Positions 6,391-13,721 of a DNA stretch of 16,940 nt are shown here, in pieces. The translations under genes were made by a program, and so were the position numbers. Numbering within the stretch: position 1 is the first letter of the stretch; every line of letters begins with the position of its first letter. A model generated the notes under the pieces. It saw only the letters and a program-made list of their open reading frames with translations. It was not told the origin of the DNA and did no database searches. The DNA is from an uncultured Elusimicrobium sp. (GTDB taxonomy: Bacteria; Elusimicrobiota; Elusimicrobia; Elusimicrobiales; Elusimicrobiaceae), in assembly GCA_937891135.1 (NCBI GenBank), contig CALAFB010000067.1, forward strand, positions 1 to 16,940, read 5' to 3'.

Positions 6391-7583
6391 TAGGGCATTT
6401 TCTCCGCTAATTTTTGGCTAACCAGTTTACCTAACTGTTCACATTCCTGTAATTTGGCTTCATCGGGTACAAAACAACTTTTGACGGCCGGAGAAACCAC
6501 TTCTATCCCCATTTCTTCCAGCGTTTTTGTCAAACTGTCCACCGGCGCGCCGTTCCAACCGTAGGAACCAAACGCCGCCCCGATTAAATTTTTGGGCTTT
6601 AATCCCTTCATATAGCACAGCACATCTGCCATGGCCGGGAAAATCTGGCTGTTTAAGACGGGCGAACCTATTAACAAGGCCCCGGCTCCCATAACCTCTG
6701 TAATGACGTCGCTGCGGTGGCAGGCGTGCATGGAGAATAATTTTACTTCCGTTCCCCCCTGCAATAGCCCGTCGGCAATAGCGCAAGCCATTTTGTCCGT
6801 ACTGCCCCACATGGTGTCGTACACAATAACGGCTTTGTTCGTAGGTTTTTGGGCGGCAAATTCCGCATATAATTTTACAATCTTAGACGGATCCTTGCGC
6901 CAAATAAACCCGTGATCCGGTGCTATCATCTTAGGAGACAACCCCATTTGCTGCACTTGGCCCAAAAAGCGGGTTACAATCTCGCTATACGGCAATACAA
7001 TGTTGGCGTAGTATTTGCGCGCTTCCTGCTGCCAAATTTGTTCATCATTCTCATCATCAAATAATTTAGACGTCGCCAAATGCATACCGAACACGTCGTT
7101 AGTAAACAAAATATTTTCTTTTTCCAAATAAGCAAGCATACTGTCCGGCCAGTGCAGCATACGCGCCTCTACGAAGGAAAAGGTGTCCCCCCCTACGTCT
7201 ATTTTATCGCCGGTTTTAACGGGTTTAATTTCAAACGACGGGTGCAACTGGGCTACTAAATTTTTAACGCCCATCGCTGAAGCATATACGGCAGACGGCT
7301 GCATATCGGCCACCGCTTGCAAGAGCGCACCGGAATGGTCCATTTCCGCGTGGTTAGAAATAATAATTTCAATTTTTTTGGGGTCCAATACGCTTTGAAT
7401 ACGGGCCAACATTTCCGGATAAAATTCTTTTTTAACCGTATCAATTAAAGTGGGTTTGTCACTTAAAATCAAATATGCGTTATACGTAGTACCGCGGGAA
7501 GTAGCATACCCGTGGAAATCCCGCAGGTTCCAGTCAATGGCTCCTACCCAGTATACTTTCTCTGAAATTTGAATGGCTTGCAT
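6390..7583 (-). CDS. fprA: Flavodiiron protein (FprA / rubredoxin:oxygen or NO oxidoreductase)
   Basis: This 397-residue class A flavodiiron protein has two domains. The metallo-beta-lactamase-like domain (about 1-245) carries all diiron ligands: His78, Glu80, Asp82 and His83 in HAEMDH, His144 in MLHWPD, Asp163 in TNDVFG and His224 in PDHG. The C-terminal flavodoxin domain (about 250-397) has the FMN-binding loop in VIVYDTMWGSTDKMA. The enzyme reduces O2 to water or NO to N2O in the cytoplasm using electrons from rubredoxin. Which substrate it prefers cannot be read from sequence. The ATG at 7583 has AAGGAG 5 nt upstream. A terminator-like hairpin sits directly before that site, so expression may depend on read-through from the desulfoferrodoxin gene. 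Confidence 0.96.
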   Translation of the reverse strand: MQAIQISEKVYWVGAIDWNLRDFHGYATSRGTTYNAYLILSDKPTLIDTVKKEFYPEMLARIQSVLDPKKIEIIISNHAEMDHSGALLQAVADMQPSAVYASAMGVKNLVAQLHPSFEIKPVKTGDKIDVGGDTFSFVEARMLHWPDSMLAYLEKENILFTNDVFGMHLATSKLFDDENDEQIWQQEARKYYANIVLPYSEIVTRFLGQVQQMGLSPKMIAPDHGFIWRKDPSKIVKLYAEFAAQKPTNKAVIVYDTMWGSTDKMACAIADGLLQGGTEVKLFSMHACHRSDVITEVMGAGALLIGSPVLNSQIFPAMADVLCYMKGLKPKNLIGAAFGSYGWNGAPVDSLTKTLEEMGIEVVSPAVKSCFVPDEAKLQECEQLGKLVSQKLAEKMP

Positions 7584-7594
7584 AAATTCTCCTT

Positions 7595-7618
7595 AAAACC
7601 CCCGCCGAAGCAGGGGTT
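7595..7618 (-). terminator. UUCG-capped hairpin after desulfoferrodoxin, terminator or attenuator
   Basis: On the minus strand AACCCCTGC pairs with GCGGGGGTT (one T-G wobble) around a TTCG tetraloop closed by C-G, followed by TTTT. The T-run is short and runs straight into the fprA ribosome-binding site (7594-7589). It therefore probably gives partial termination between the dfx and fprA genes, letting dfx be expressed more strongly. Confidence 0.7.
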
Positions 7619-7634
7619 ATTTTGTTACATTATA

Positions 7635-8021
7635 TTATTTTTTACTTTGCCACAACCCGTGCAAGTTACAGTATTCGCGGGCGGTGATATCGTCTGAACA
7701 GGTTTTAAAAGTAGCTTCGGGGGCGTCGCCGGGTTTTAAAAATTGCCGCTGGACGGACCCGCACTTGTTACAAATGACTTCAATAAATTCAATATAATGC
7801 TCCGGTAAACTCGGGTGCGCGACGGCCCCTACTTTAACCTTGTATCCCCCCTCTATTTTTTCCAGGACCGGCACATGTTTTTCGGCAGCTCCGTCAGTCT
7901 CTCCGGCTTTTAACAATTTCATAGGCTGACCACAGCAGACCAATTCCCCGGCCCCCGCGTGTACGACCTCTACCATATTGCCGCATACCGTACATTTATA
8001 AATTTCACGTAAGTTTGTCAT
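7635..8021 (-). CDS. dfx: Desulfoferrodoxin (2Fe superoxide reductase)
   Basis: Superoxide reductase converts superoxide to hydrogen peroxide without making oxygen, a typical defence in anaerobes. The 128-residue protein has the N-terminal desulforedoxin domain with all four Center I ligands (Cys10, Cys13, Cys29, Cys30). The catalytic domain has Center II ligands His49, His69, His75, Cys118 and His121, and the conserved Glu47-Lys48 pair next to His49. So it is the two-iron class, not neelaredoxin. An extra Cys84-x2-Cys87 pair and Cys108 lie in the catalytic domain, where the members I recall lack cysteines. The ATG at 8021 is preceded by AAAGGAGG with 5-nt spacing and a strong extended -10 promoter. 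It is divergent from dnaA and heads the redox gene cluster; rubredoxin at the end of the cluster is the expected electron donor. Confidence 0.96.
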   Translation of the reverse strand: MTNLREIYKCTVCGNMVEVVHAGAGELVCCGQPMKLLKAGETDGAAEKHVPVLEKIEGGYKVKVGAVAHPSLPEHYIEFIEVICNKCGSVQRQFLKPGDAPEATFKTCSDDITAREYCNLHGLWQSKK

Positions 8022-8047
8022 AGTTTCCTCCTTTCTAATGTTCTTTC

Positions 8048-8056
8048 ATTATAGCA
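8048..8056 (-). promoter_or_regulatory. Extended -10 promoter of desulfoferrodoxin
   Basis: On the minus strand TGCTATAAT (8056-8048) is a perfect extended -10. No clear -35 is present at 16-18 bp. The predicted start near 8041 leaves a leader of about 20 nt carrying the strong AAAGGAGG site. The same 9-mer drives the glycosyltransferase gene at 4513-4521. Confidence 0.7.
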
Positions 8057-8112
8057 CAGCTTGTAAAGCATTTTAACGAAACTAATCATTTTTTTTCTAT
8101 TGTAAATGAAAT

Positions 8113-8132
8113 TATAGGGTAATATCCCTATA
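8113..8132. repeat. Inverted repeat upstream of dnaA (1)
   Basis: TATAGGG and CCCTATA flank TAATAT, giving 7-bp arms and a near-palindromic 20-bp element about 60 bp upstream of the dnaA promoter. It could be an operator or origin-associated element. No regulator is known from the window. Confidence 0.5.
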
Positions 8133-8140
8133 CCAAGTAG

Positions 8141-8170
8141 CCTTAAAATGCGTTATACGCCATTTTAAGG
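8141..8170. repeat. Inverted repeat upstream of dnaA (2)
   Basis: CCTTAAAATG (8141-8150) pairs perfectly with CATTTTAAGG (8161-8170), with further CGT/ACG pairing inside and one bulged C. On the plus strand it is followed by GCCTTATTTT, but no plus-strand gene ends here, so a terminator role is not evident. It ends 24 bp upstream of the candidate dnaA -35 box. Confidence 0.55.
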
Positions 8171-8193
8171 GCCTTATTTTGAATTTTATATTA

Positions 8194-8222
8194 TTGACCC
8201 AAATCTCAATAAGTAGTAATAT
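8194..8222 (+). promoter_or_regulatory. Candidate dnaA promoter
   Basis: TTGACC (8194-8199) and TAATAT (8217-8222) are separated by the optimal 17 bp, with five of six and four of six consensus matches. The start would be near 8229, giving a 25-nt leader with a modest AAGGA ribosome-binding site before the GTG. Confidence 0.6.
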
Positions 8223-8252
8223 GTAATAAATAAGATTTTAAGGATGTCATGT

Positions 8253-8261
8253 TGTGGATAA
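8253..8261 (-). promoter_or_regulatory. Consensus DnaA box covering the dnaA start codon
   Basis: TGTGGATAA on the plus strand is the exact complement of the consensus DnaA box TTATCCACA. It includes the GTG start of dnaA (8254-8256). DnaA bound here would lie just downstream of the promoter and over the translation start, suggesting autorepression or a spacer to the downstream origin. Confidence 0.75.
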
Positions 8262-9624
8262 TTTTCAATTACCTACCGATTTAGCACCTATTTTTCAAGA
8301 AATAGAACAAATTATTGGAAAAGAAACCTATGATTTATGGTTTAAAACGGCACGGTTTTCTATAGAAGGAACAAACCTGTGCATTATCATTCCAAATCTT
8401 ATTTGTGAGCAGACAATCCATAACCGCTATGAACATATTATTACAGACTGTTTTTTAAAACATACCGGTCAAATTGTTTCCGTTTCGTATAAGATAGAAA
8501 CTCCTACACAAACACCGTCTGTTGTTTCGGCACAGGATGTATTGCCGGCAATTACTCCTACTACAGCTACACCGGAAGTAGAAAATACCTTCTCCACCCG
8601 TTTTAACCCTAATTATACATTTGAAAACTTTATTGAATCACCCTCTAACCGTTTTGCCTATAAGGCAGCCCAAGCCGTAGTAGCTAAATTAGGAGCGCGC
8701 GAAAATAACCCGCTTGTAATTTATTCTGCACCGGGGCTCGGCAAAACACATCTGTTGCAAGCAATTGGGAACGGAATTTTTAAAGAAAACCCGCGGGCAA
8801 AAGTTATTTACATGTCCGGGGAAGAATTTGTCAATGAATATATAGAGTCTATGCAGCAAAAAACCGGGGATGCTTTCCGTAAAAAATATCGTTTTTTAGA
8901 TTGTTTTTTAGTAGATGATATTCAATTTGTAGTTGGTAAATCAGCCAGTTCAGAGGCATTTTTTTATACATTTAATGCATTGTTTGAAAGTGGAAAACAA
9001 ATTGTCTTATCTTCAGACCGTTCTCCTCAGCAACTAGAGTGGGATGAACGGTTATCCTCCCGGTTACTTTCCGGCATTAGTACAGAGATTAAATATCCAA
9101 ACTTAGAGGCCCGTATTGCTATTTTACGCCAAAAACGAGATTTAATGAATTTTATTGTAGGAGATGATGTTATTACCTTCTTAGCAGAGGGCATCCAAAC
9201 GAGTATCCGCCAACTAGAAGGAGCATTAAATACATTACGCGGTTACTGTACTACACATAACATTACCCCTACTATTCCTATTGCCAAAGAACTATTAGTG
9301 GATTATTTAACTAATGAATCCAAAACTCCTATATCTGTAAATGTTATTAAAAAAGTGGTAGGAAAACATTATAGCATCCGCATGGAAGATTTTAATTCCA
9401 AACGTAAAATACAATCTATTGCCTGGCCGCGCCAGATTGCAATGTTTTTAACTACCGAAATGACCGATTTATCCCTGCCGGAAATCGGCCGGGAATTTAG
9501 CCGGGACCACAGCACCGTTGTACATGCACGGGACTTAGTAAAAGAAAAAATTACACAAGATCCTTTTTTTGCAGCGGAAATAAATCAAATGATTGCAGAA
9601 ATTAACGCTGTGGAAAACGTGTAG
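8254..9624 (+). CDS. dnaA: Chromosomal replication initiator DnaA
   Basis: DnaA binds DnaA boxes, oligomerises with ATP and melts oriC. The 456-residue protein shows domain I (about 1-80), a short linker, AAA+ domain III with Walker A PGLGKTHLLQA (Lys164, Thr165), Walker B LVDDIQF (219-225), the LSSRLL segment (Arg270) and sensor II region SIRQLEGALN (317-326), and the DNA-binding domain IV ending in IGREFSRDHSTVVHARD. Departures from the usual family pattern: Ser158 replaces the first Gly of the P-loop, SRLLSG replaces the usual SRFxWGL, and the usual FGGRDH reads FSRDH, one residue shorter. The GTG start is chosen because it is the first in-frame start after a modest AAGGA site, and upstream ATGs are out of frame. 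The gene is followed by a DnaA-box cluster and dnaN. Confidence 0.98.
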   Translation: MDNFQLPTDLAPIFQEIEQIIGKETYDLWFKTARFSIEGTNLCIIIPNLICEQTIHNRYEHIITDCFLKHTGQIVSVSYKIETPTQTPSVVSAQDVLPAITPTTATPEVENTFSTRFNPNYTFENFIESPSNRFAYKAAQAVVAKLGARENNPLVIYSAPGLGKTHLLQAIGNGIFKENPRAKVIYMSGEEFVNEYIESMQQKTGDAFRKKYRFLDCFLVDDIQFVVGKSASSEAFFYTFNALFESGKQIVLSSDRSPQQLEWDERLSSRLLSGISTEIKYPNLEARIAILRQKRDLMNFIVGDDVITFLAEGIQTSIRQLEGALNTLRGYCTTHNITPTIPIAKELLVDYLTNESKTPISVNVIKKVVGKHYSIRMEDFNSKRKIQSIAWPRQIAMFLTTEMTDLSLPEIGREFSRDHSTVVHARDLVKEKITQDPFFAAEINQMIAEINAVENV

Positions 9625-9793
9625 ATAAGTTGTGTATAACCTTGTGGAAAACAAGGAAAACGAGTGGAATAAATTTATAAGTGTGGTTAATGTGGACAAA
9701 AAAATATAGTTATACACAGTTTGTTAGTATGATATTGTATTCTTAAATTCACAGGTTCCACACAATAAACAGATTATATAAATAAGGATTATT
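9609..9793. other. oriC: Probable replication origin (oriC): DnaA-box cluster between dnaA and dnaN
   Basis: Two exact TTATACACA boxes are present: on the minus strand at 9631-9639 and on the plus strand at 9710-9718. One-mismatch boxes lie at 9609-9617 and 9643-9651 (TGTGGAAAA), 9682-9690 (TGTGGTTAA) and 9691-9699 (TGTGGACAA), all reading as minus-strand boxes. That is six boxes in 110 bp, five in one orientation. AT-rich stretches lie between them and on the dnaN side (9701-9712 and 9771-9785) and are unwinding candidates. The position between dnaA and dnaN is a common bacterial oriC location, and gene polarity on either side agrees. No initiation site can be shown directly. Confidence 0.8.
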
Positions 9794-10903
9794 ATGAAAA
9801 TAAATATTACTAAAGCAACCTTATTGGAAGGCATCCAAGTTATTTCTTCCGGGGTATCTGCCCGCACTACTTTACCTATTCTGCATAACTTTTTGTTAGA
9901 AACGCAGCAAGGTAAGTTAAAATTAGTCCGTACAGACATGGAAATGGCTACTGTCCATTTCGTTCCGGCTGAAATAGAAGAAGAAGGAAGTATTACAGTT
10001 CCTTTAAAAGAATTTTCAGATATTATTAAAAATTTGGCGGATGACCGAGAAATCAACTTATCTAGTGATGAAAATAATAAATTGCATATTAAATCCGGTA
10101 AAAGTAAATTTTGGGTCATTGGTACCCCTAAAAGCGAATATCCCGCTATTCCTGAAATTGAACGTTCCGGTAAATTAGAATTAGATCCTTTGTTATTACA
10201 GCAAATGATTGAAAAAACGGCGTTTTCTGCTTCTACACAAGAAACCCGTTATATTTTAAACGGCTTATTATGGAGTAATACAGCCGAAGGATTTGAAATT
10301 GTTGCTACTGATGGGGGACGTTTGGCTGTAGCCAGCCAACAACCGCTAGAGCATGGTACGGAATTTAAAGTAATTATTCCAACTAAAATTTTAACGGAAT
10401 TATGCCGTTTTATTACGCTGGTTAAACCGGAAAAAAAAGATAAACTGGAAGTAAATGTATCTTCTAACCAGGTCAGTTTTATGATGAAGGAGACTACCTT
10501 TATTTCTCGCTTGATTGAAGGAAATTTTCCCAATTATAAACAAGTTATTCCGGCAAAAACAAATATTAAATTTGACGTATTTGTGAAAGAATTATTAGCT
10601 ACCACCCGCCGGGCTAATTTGTGTGCAGGGGAATTTGGCAGTATTGTGAAATATCATTTAGAGAATAATGTACTGACCATTTCTTCCACTTCTCAAAATA
10701 TGGACTTTACTGACGAAATACCAGTAGCGTATACGGGGGAGGCGTTTGAAGCCAATTTTAAACCCCAATATATTATTGATGTATTAAAAGCAATAGGGGG
10801 GGAGAAAGTATCCTTCTCATTTGTGAATGCTTCTCAACCAGTTTTAATTAACCCGGTGGGGGAAGATACTTTTAAATATGTCATTATGCCAACGAGGGCA
10901 TAA
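9794..10903 (+). CDS. dnaN: DNA polymerase III sliding clamp (beta subunit)
   Basis: The beta clamp is a ring-shaped homodimer that tethers DNA polymerase III and other DNA-handling proteins to DNA. The 369-residue length is normal for the three-domain family. The N-terminus MKINITKATLLEGIQVISSGVSARTTLPIL, the central RYILNGLLW segment after QETR, and the C-terminal YIIDVLKAI with the closing VIMPTRA (the conserved M-P-x-R hydrophobic pocket tail) are all typical. The ATG at 9794 follows AAGGA with good spacing, directly after the oriC region. Its TAA overlaps the ATG of the next gene (TAATG at 10901-10905), so dnaN and the DciA-like gene are translationally coupled. Confidence 0.98.
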   Translation: MKINITKATLLEGIQVISSGVSARTTLPILHNFLLETQQGKLKLVRTDMEMATVHFVPAEIEEEGSITVPLKEFSDIIKNLADDREINLSSDENNKLHIKSGKSKFWVIGTPKSEYPAIPEIERSGKLELDPLLLQQMIEKTAFSASTQETRYILNGLLWSNTAEGFEIVATDGGRLAVASQQPLEHGTEFKVIIPTKILTELCRFITLVKPEKKDKLEVNVSSNQVSFMMKETTFISRLIEGNFPNYKQVIPAKTNIKFDVFVKELLATTRRANLCAGEFGSIVKYHLENNVLTISSTSQNMDFTDEIPVAYTGEAFEANFKPQYIIDVLKAIGGEKVSFSFVNASQPVLINPVGEDTFKYVIMPTRA

Positions 10904-11199
10904 TGAAATTAGGACAGCCCCCCCAAAAAGTATGGCATTCCAGCCAAGAATTAAACGGTTCATTTAACCGTTTATCTGGGGCGTTAAACCGCTTGGTTAT
11001 TCTAGAATATGTATGGAACCAACAGGTGGGGGGAAAAGCACGTTTTTGGGTACTCAAGGCCGTACAGCGCGGAACCTTATTTGTACAAGTACGTGTATCA
11101 GTAGCCAGAAATGAATTATTAGCCCGTCAACAACCATTAATTCGGGAATTAAATAAACATTTTGACACACCATGGATTAAAAAAATAGAAATTGTGTGA
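10903..11199 (+). CDS. dciA: DciA-like protein (DUF721), putative replicative helicase loader
   Basis: The 98-residue protein fits the DUF721/DciA domain: a helical N-terminal part with a Trp in EYVWNQQVGGKA, a strand pair around GTLFVQVRVSVARNELLARQQ, then LIRELNKHF and a final KKIEIV strand. DciA is regarded as the ancestral loader or operator of DnaB helicase in bacteria lacking DnaC/DnaI-type loaders. It is short, essentially the core domain with no long extension. Its start overlaps the dnaN stop by one base, and gyrB follows after 21 bp. It occupies the place between dnaN and gyrB where recF commonly sits, alone or with a DUF721 gene. The family call is from sequence pattern plus this strongly conserved neighbourhood. 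Confidence 0.8.
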   Translation: MKLGQPPQKVWHSSQELNGSFNRLSGALNRLVILEYVWNQQVGGKARFWVLKAVQRGTLFVQVRVSVARNELLARQQPLIRELNKHFDTPWIKKIEIV

Positions 11200-11220
11200 T
11201 ATTTTGATAAGGAGTTTTAC

Positions 11221-13695
11221 ATGACAACAGAAACAAAAGAAAAAGAATATGATTCTTCTAAAATTACTGTTTTAGAAGGGTTAGAAGCCGTACGTAAGCG
11301 CCCGGCCATGTATATTGGTTCTACGGGGTTGCCTGGTTTACATCATTTAGTATATGAAGTAGTAGATAACTCGGTAGACGAAATTTTAGCCGGGGGAGCC
11401 ACTACTATTACCGTTATAATCAAAGACGATATGACGTGTTCTATTCAGGATGACGGACGTGGTATTCCGGTAGATTTAATGAAAAACGCCAAAGATGCCA
11501 AACTGCGTAATAAATCGGCCCTGGAAGTTGTAATGACAGTTTTGCATGCCGGAGGAAAATTTGATTCCGGTGCGTATAAAGTGTCCGGCGGTTTACACGG
11601 CGTCGGTGTATCGTGTGTAAACGCATTGTCGGATTATATGCAAGTAGAAGTACGTCGCGATGGTCATATTCATCAGCAAGAATATAAACGCGGCAAACCG
11701 CAAGGGCCGCTACAAATTGTGGGAGATACGAATGAACACGGTACAAAAGTAACCTTCCATGCAGACCCGGAAATTTTTGGCAATTTAGCTTTTTCTTATG
11801 AAACCATTGGCAACCGGTTACGCGAATTAGCGTTTTTAAACGCAGGTGTAAAAATTATTTACACCGATGAACGTAAAGAAGAAAACCAAACGGTTACCTT
11901 TGTGTATGAGGGGGGAATTTCCCAATTTGTTAAATTCTTAAATACAAATAAAACCGTTATTAACCCTGAACCTATTTACTTAACCAAAGAAGTGGGCGAT
12001 AATTATATTTCGTTTGCTATTCAATATAATGAAGGATATTCCGAAAATATTTTTACGTTTGTAAATAACATTCATACGATTGAAGGCGGGACCCACTTAA
12101 CCGGGTTTAGAAGTTCTTTAACACGTTTAGTAAATGAATATATTAAAAATAACAATTTAGCCAAACAACACAAAGAAGTTACCGTTTCCGGCGACGATAT
12201 TAAAGAAGGATTGGCCATGGTATTGTCTGTCAAAATTCCGCATCCGCAATTTGAAGGGCAGACTAAAACCAAACTCGGCAACAGCGAAGTGGAAGGAATT
12301 GTACGCTCCGTCGTAACCGATACATTAGCTACATTCTTTGAAGAAAATCCCAAAACAGCCCGTGCTATTTGTGAAAAATGTATGGGAGCTGCTATTGCGC
12401 GGGAAGCTGCCCGCAAAGCGCGTGATTTAACGCGCCGCAAAGGAGCGTTAGAAGGGGGGGGACTGCCCGGTAAACTGGCAGACTGCCAAGAACGGGAAGC
12501 CGCCAAATGTGAATTATTCCTGGTAGAAGGGGACTCGGCCGGCGGTTCAGCCAAACAAGGGCGGGACCGTGTATTCCAGGCCATTTTGCCGCTCAGAGGT
12601 AAAATTTTGAACGTAGAAAAAGCCCCGCTCGTGCGTATTTTATCTTCGGACACGGTACGTGATTTAATTGCTGCCGTAGGAACCGGCGTTGGGGAAGGAG
12701 AAGGCGGTTTTGATATTTCCAAACTGCGCTACCACAAAATTATTTTAATGGCGGATGCTGACGTGGACGGACAACATATTTCTACACTTTTGTTAACCTT
12801 CTTCTATCGCCAGTTAAAGCCGCTCATTGATGCAGGGCACGTGTATTTGGCCCAGCCGCCGCTTTATAAGGTCAAAAAGGGCAAAGTAGAACAATATTTA
12901 CAGACCGAAGACCAAATGCAGCAGTGGCTCATGAAAGAAGGATTAGCCACCGTAACCGTAACCGATACCCAAAAAGACAAAGCATTTACGGGAGATGAAC
13001 TACGCGATTTACTCAAGGTATTACGCGACGTAGAAGATACGTTGGCAAAACTGGAAGTAAAAAACATTACGCTGGCGGACTTTATGGCTTTCTTAAAAGA
13101 AGGGCAAGTACCGGTGTATCGTATTCCGCTCAAAAGCGGCGGGTTTAAGTATTTCTATACAGAACAAGAATACCGCACCTATGAAGAACAATATATCCAA
13201 GAAAAACGCGAAGAACTCATTGCAGACGGCGTAGATGCCGAAAGCGTGCAAGATACGAACTTAGTGCCGGAACATCAAAGTTTGTTTGAATTTGGCAAAC
13301 TGTTAGCGGCAGAAAAGAAACTGGAAACGTATGGTTTTTCGTTTGCCCAGTATCCGTTAATTACCAATGACAAAGAACGCGTCAACCCGCTCTTTAAGGT
13401 CAATAACGGGAAGGCGGATGCCTTGGTATACAGTTTGGCCGAATTATTAAAAGCGGTCAAAGATGCGGCCACGGCCGGAGCCGCTATCCAACGCTACAAA
13501 GGGTTAGGGGAAATGAACCCGGAACAACTGTGGGAAACTACCATGGATCCGTCCAAACGGAAACTCATTCAAGTAAAAATTAACGACGCAGCTGATACAG
13601 AACAGGCCTTTACCATGCTCATGGGGGACCGTGTAGAACCGCGCCGTGATTTTATTTACTCCCACGCGTTGGAGGTAAAGAACTTGGATATTTAA
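11221..13695 (+). CDS. gyrB: DNA gyrase subunit B (Gram-negative-type, with TOPRIM insertion)
   Basis: GyrB supplies the ATPase and part of the DNA-cleavage centre of gyrase, which introduces negative supercoils. In the 824-residue protein the GHKL ATPase domain has EGLEAVRKRPAMYIG (19-33), catalytic Glu46, Asn50 and Asp53 in YEVVDNSVDE, DDGRGIP and GLHGVGVSCVNALS. The TOPRIM domain has EGDSAGGS (Glu436 as metal-binding acid) and MADADVDG (Asp512, Asp514). Roughly 150 residues between the GHVYLAQPPLYK segment and the closing IQRYKGLGEMNPEQLW correspond to the insertion seen in Gram-negative GyrB and absent from the ~640-residue Gram-positive form. AAGGAG lies 6 nt before the ATG. An 8-bp G-run at 12454-12461 encodes Gly-rich sequence. 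It forms an operon with gyrA (26-bp gap) and probably with dnaN-dciA. Confidence 0.98.
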   Translation: MTTETKEKEYDSSKITVLEGLEAVRKRPAMYIGSTGLPGLHHLVYEVVDNSVDEILAGGATTITVIIKDDMTCSIQDDGRGIPVDLMKNAKDAKLRNKSALEVVMTVLHAGGKFDSGAYKVSGGLHGVGVSCVNALSDYMQVEVRRDGHIHQQEYKRGKPQGPLQIVGDTNEHGTKVTFHADPEIFGNLAFSYETIGNRLRELAFLNAGVKIIYTDERKEENQTVTFVYEGGISQFVKFLNTNKTVINPEPIYLTKEVGDNYISFAIQYNEGYSENIFTFVNNIHTIEGGTHLTGFRSSLTRLVNEYIKNNNLAKQHKEVTVSGDDIKEGLAMVLSVKIPHPQFEGQTKTKLGNSEVEGIVRSVVTDTLATFFEENPKTARAICEKCMGAAIAREAARKARDLTRRKGALEGGGLPGKLADCQEREAAKCELFLVEGDSAGGSAKQGRDRVFQAILPLRGKILNVEKAPLVRILSSDTVRDLIAAVGTGVGEGEGGFDISKLRYHKIILMADADVDGQHISTLLLTFFYRQLKPLIDAGHVYLAQPPLYKVKKGKVEQYLQTEDQMQQWLMKEGLATVTVTDTQKDKAFTGDELRDLLKVLRDVEDTLAKLEVKNITLADFMAFLKEGQVPVYRIPLKSGGFKYFYTEQEYRTYEEQYIQEKREELIADGVDAESVQDTNLVPEHQSLFEFGKLLAAEKKLETYGFSFAQYPLITNDKERVNPLFKVNNGKADALVYSLAELLKAVKDAATAGAAIQRYKGLGEMNPEQLWETTMDPSKRKLIQVKINDAADTEQAFTMLMGDRVEPRRDFIYSHALEVKNLDI

Positions 13696-13721
13696 TCCGG
13701 GTCTTTTAAGGAGAATTTAAT

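Noticed and set aside
12454..12461. G8 tract in gyrB as a phase-variation site.
   Set aside because: gyrB is essential, and the run simply encodes Gly residues with GGG codons.
12838..12843. CACGTG core inside gyrB, a possible third parS.
   Set aside because: The flanks are not symmetrical and do not match the TTTTCACGTGAAAA pattern.
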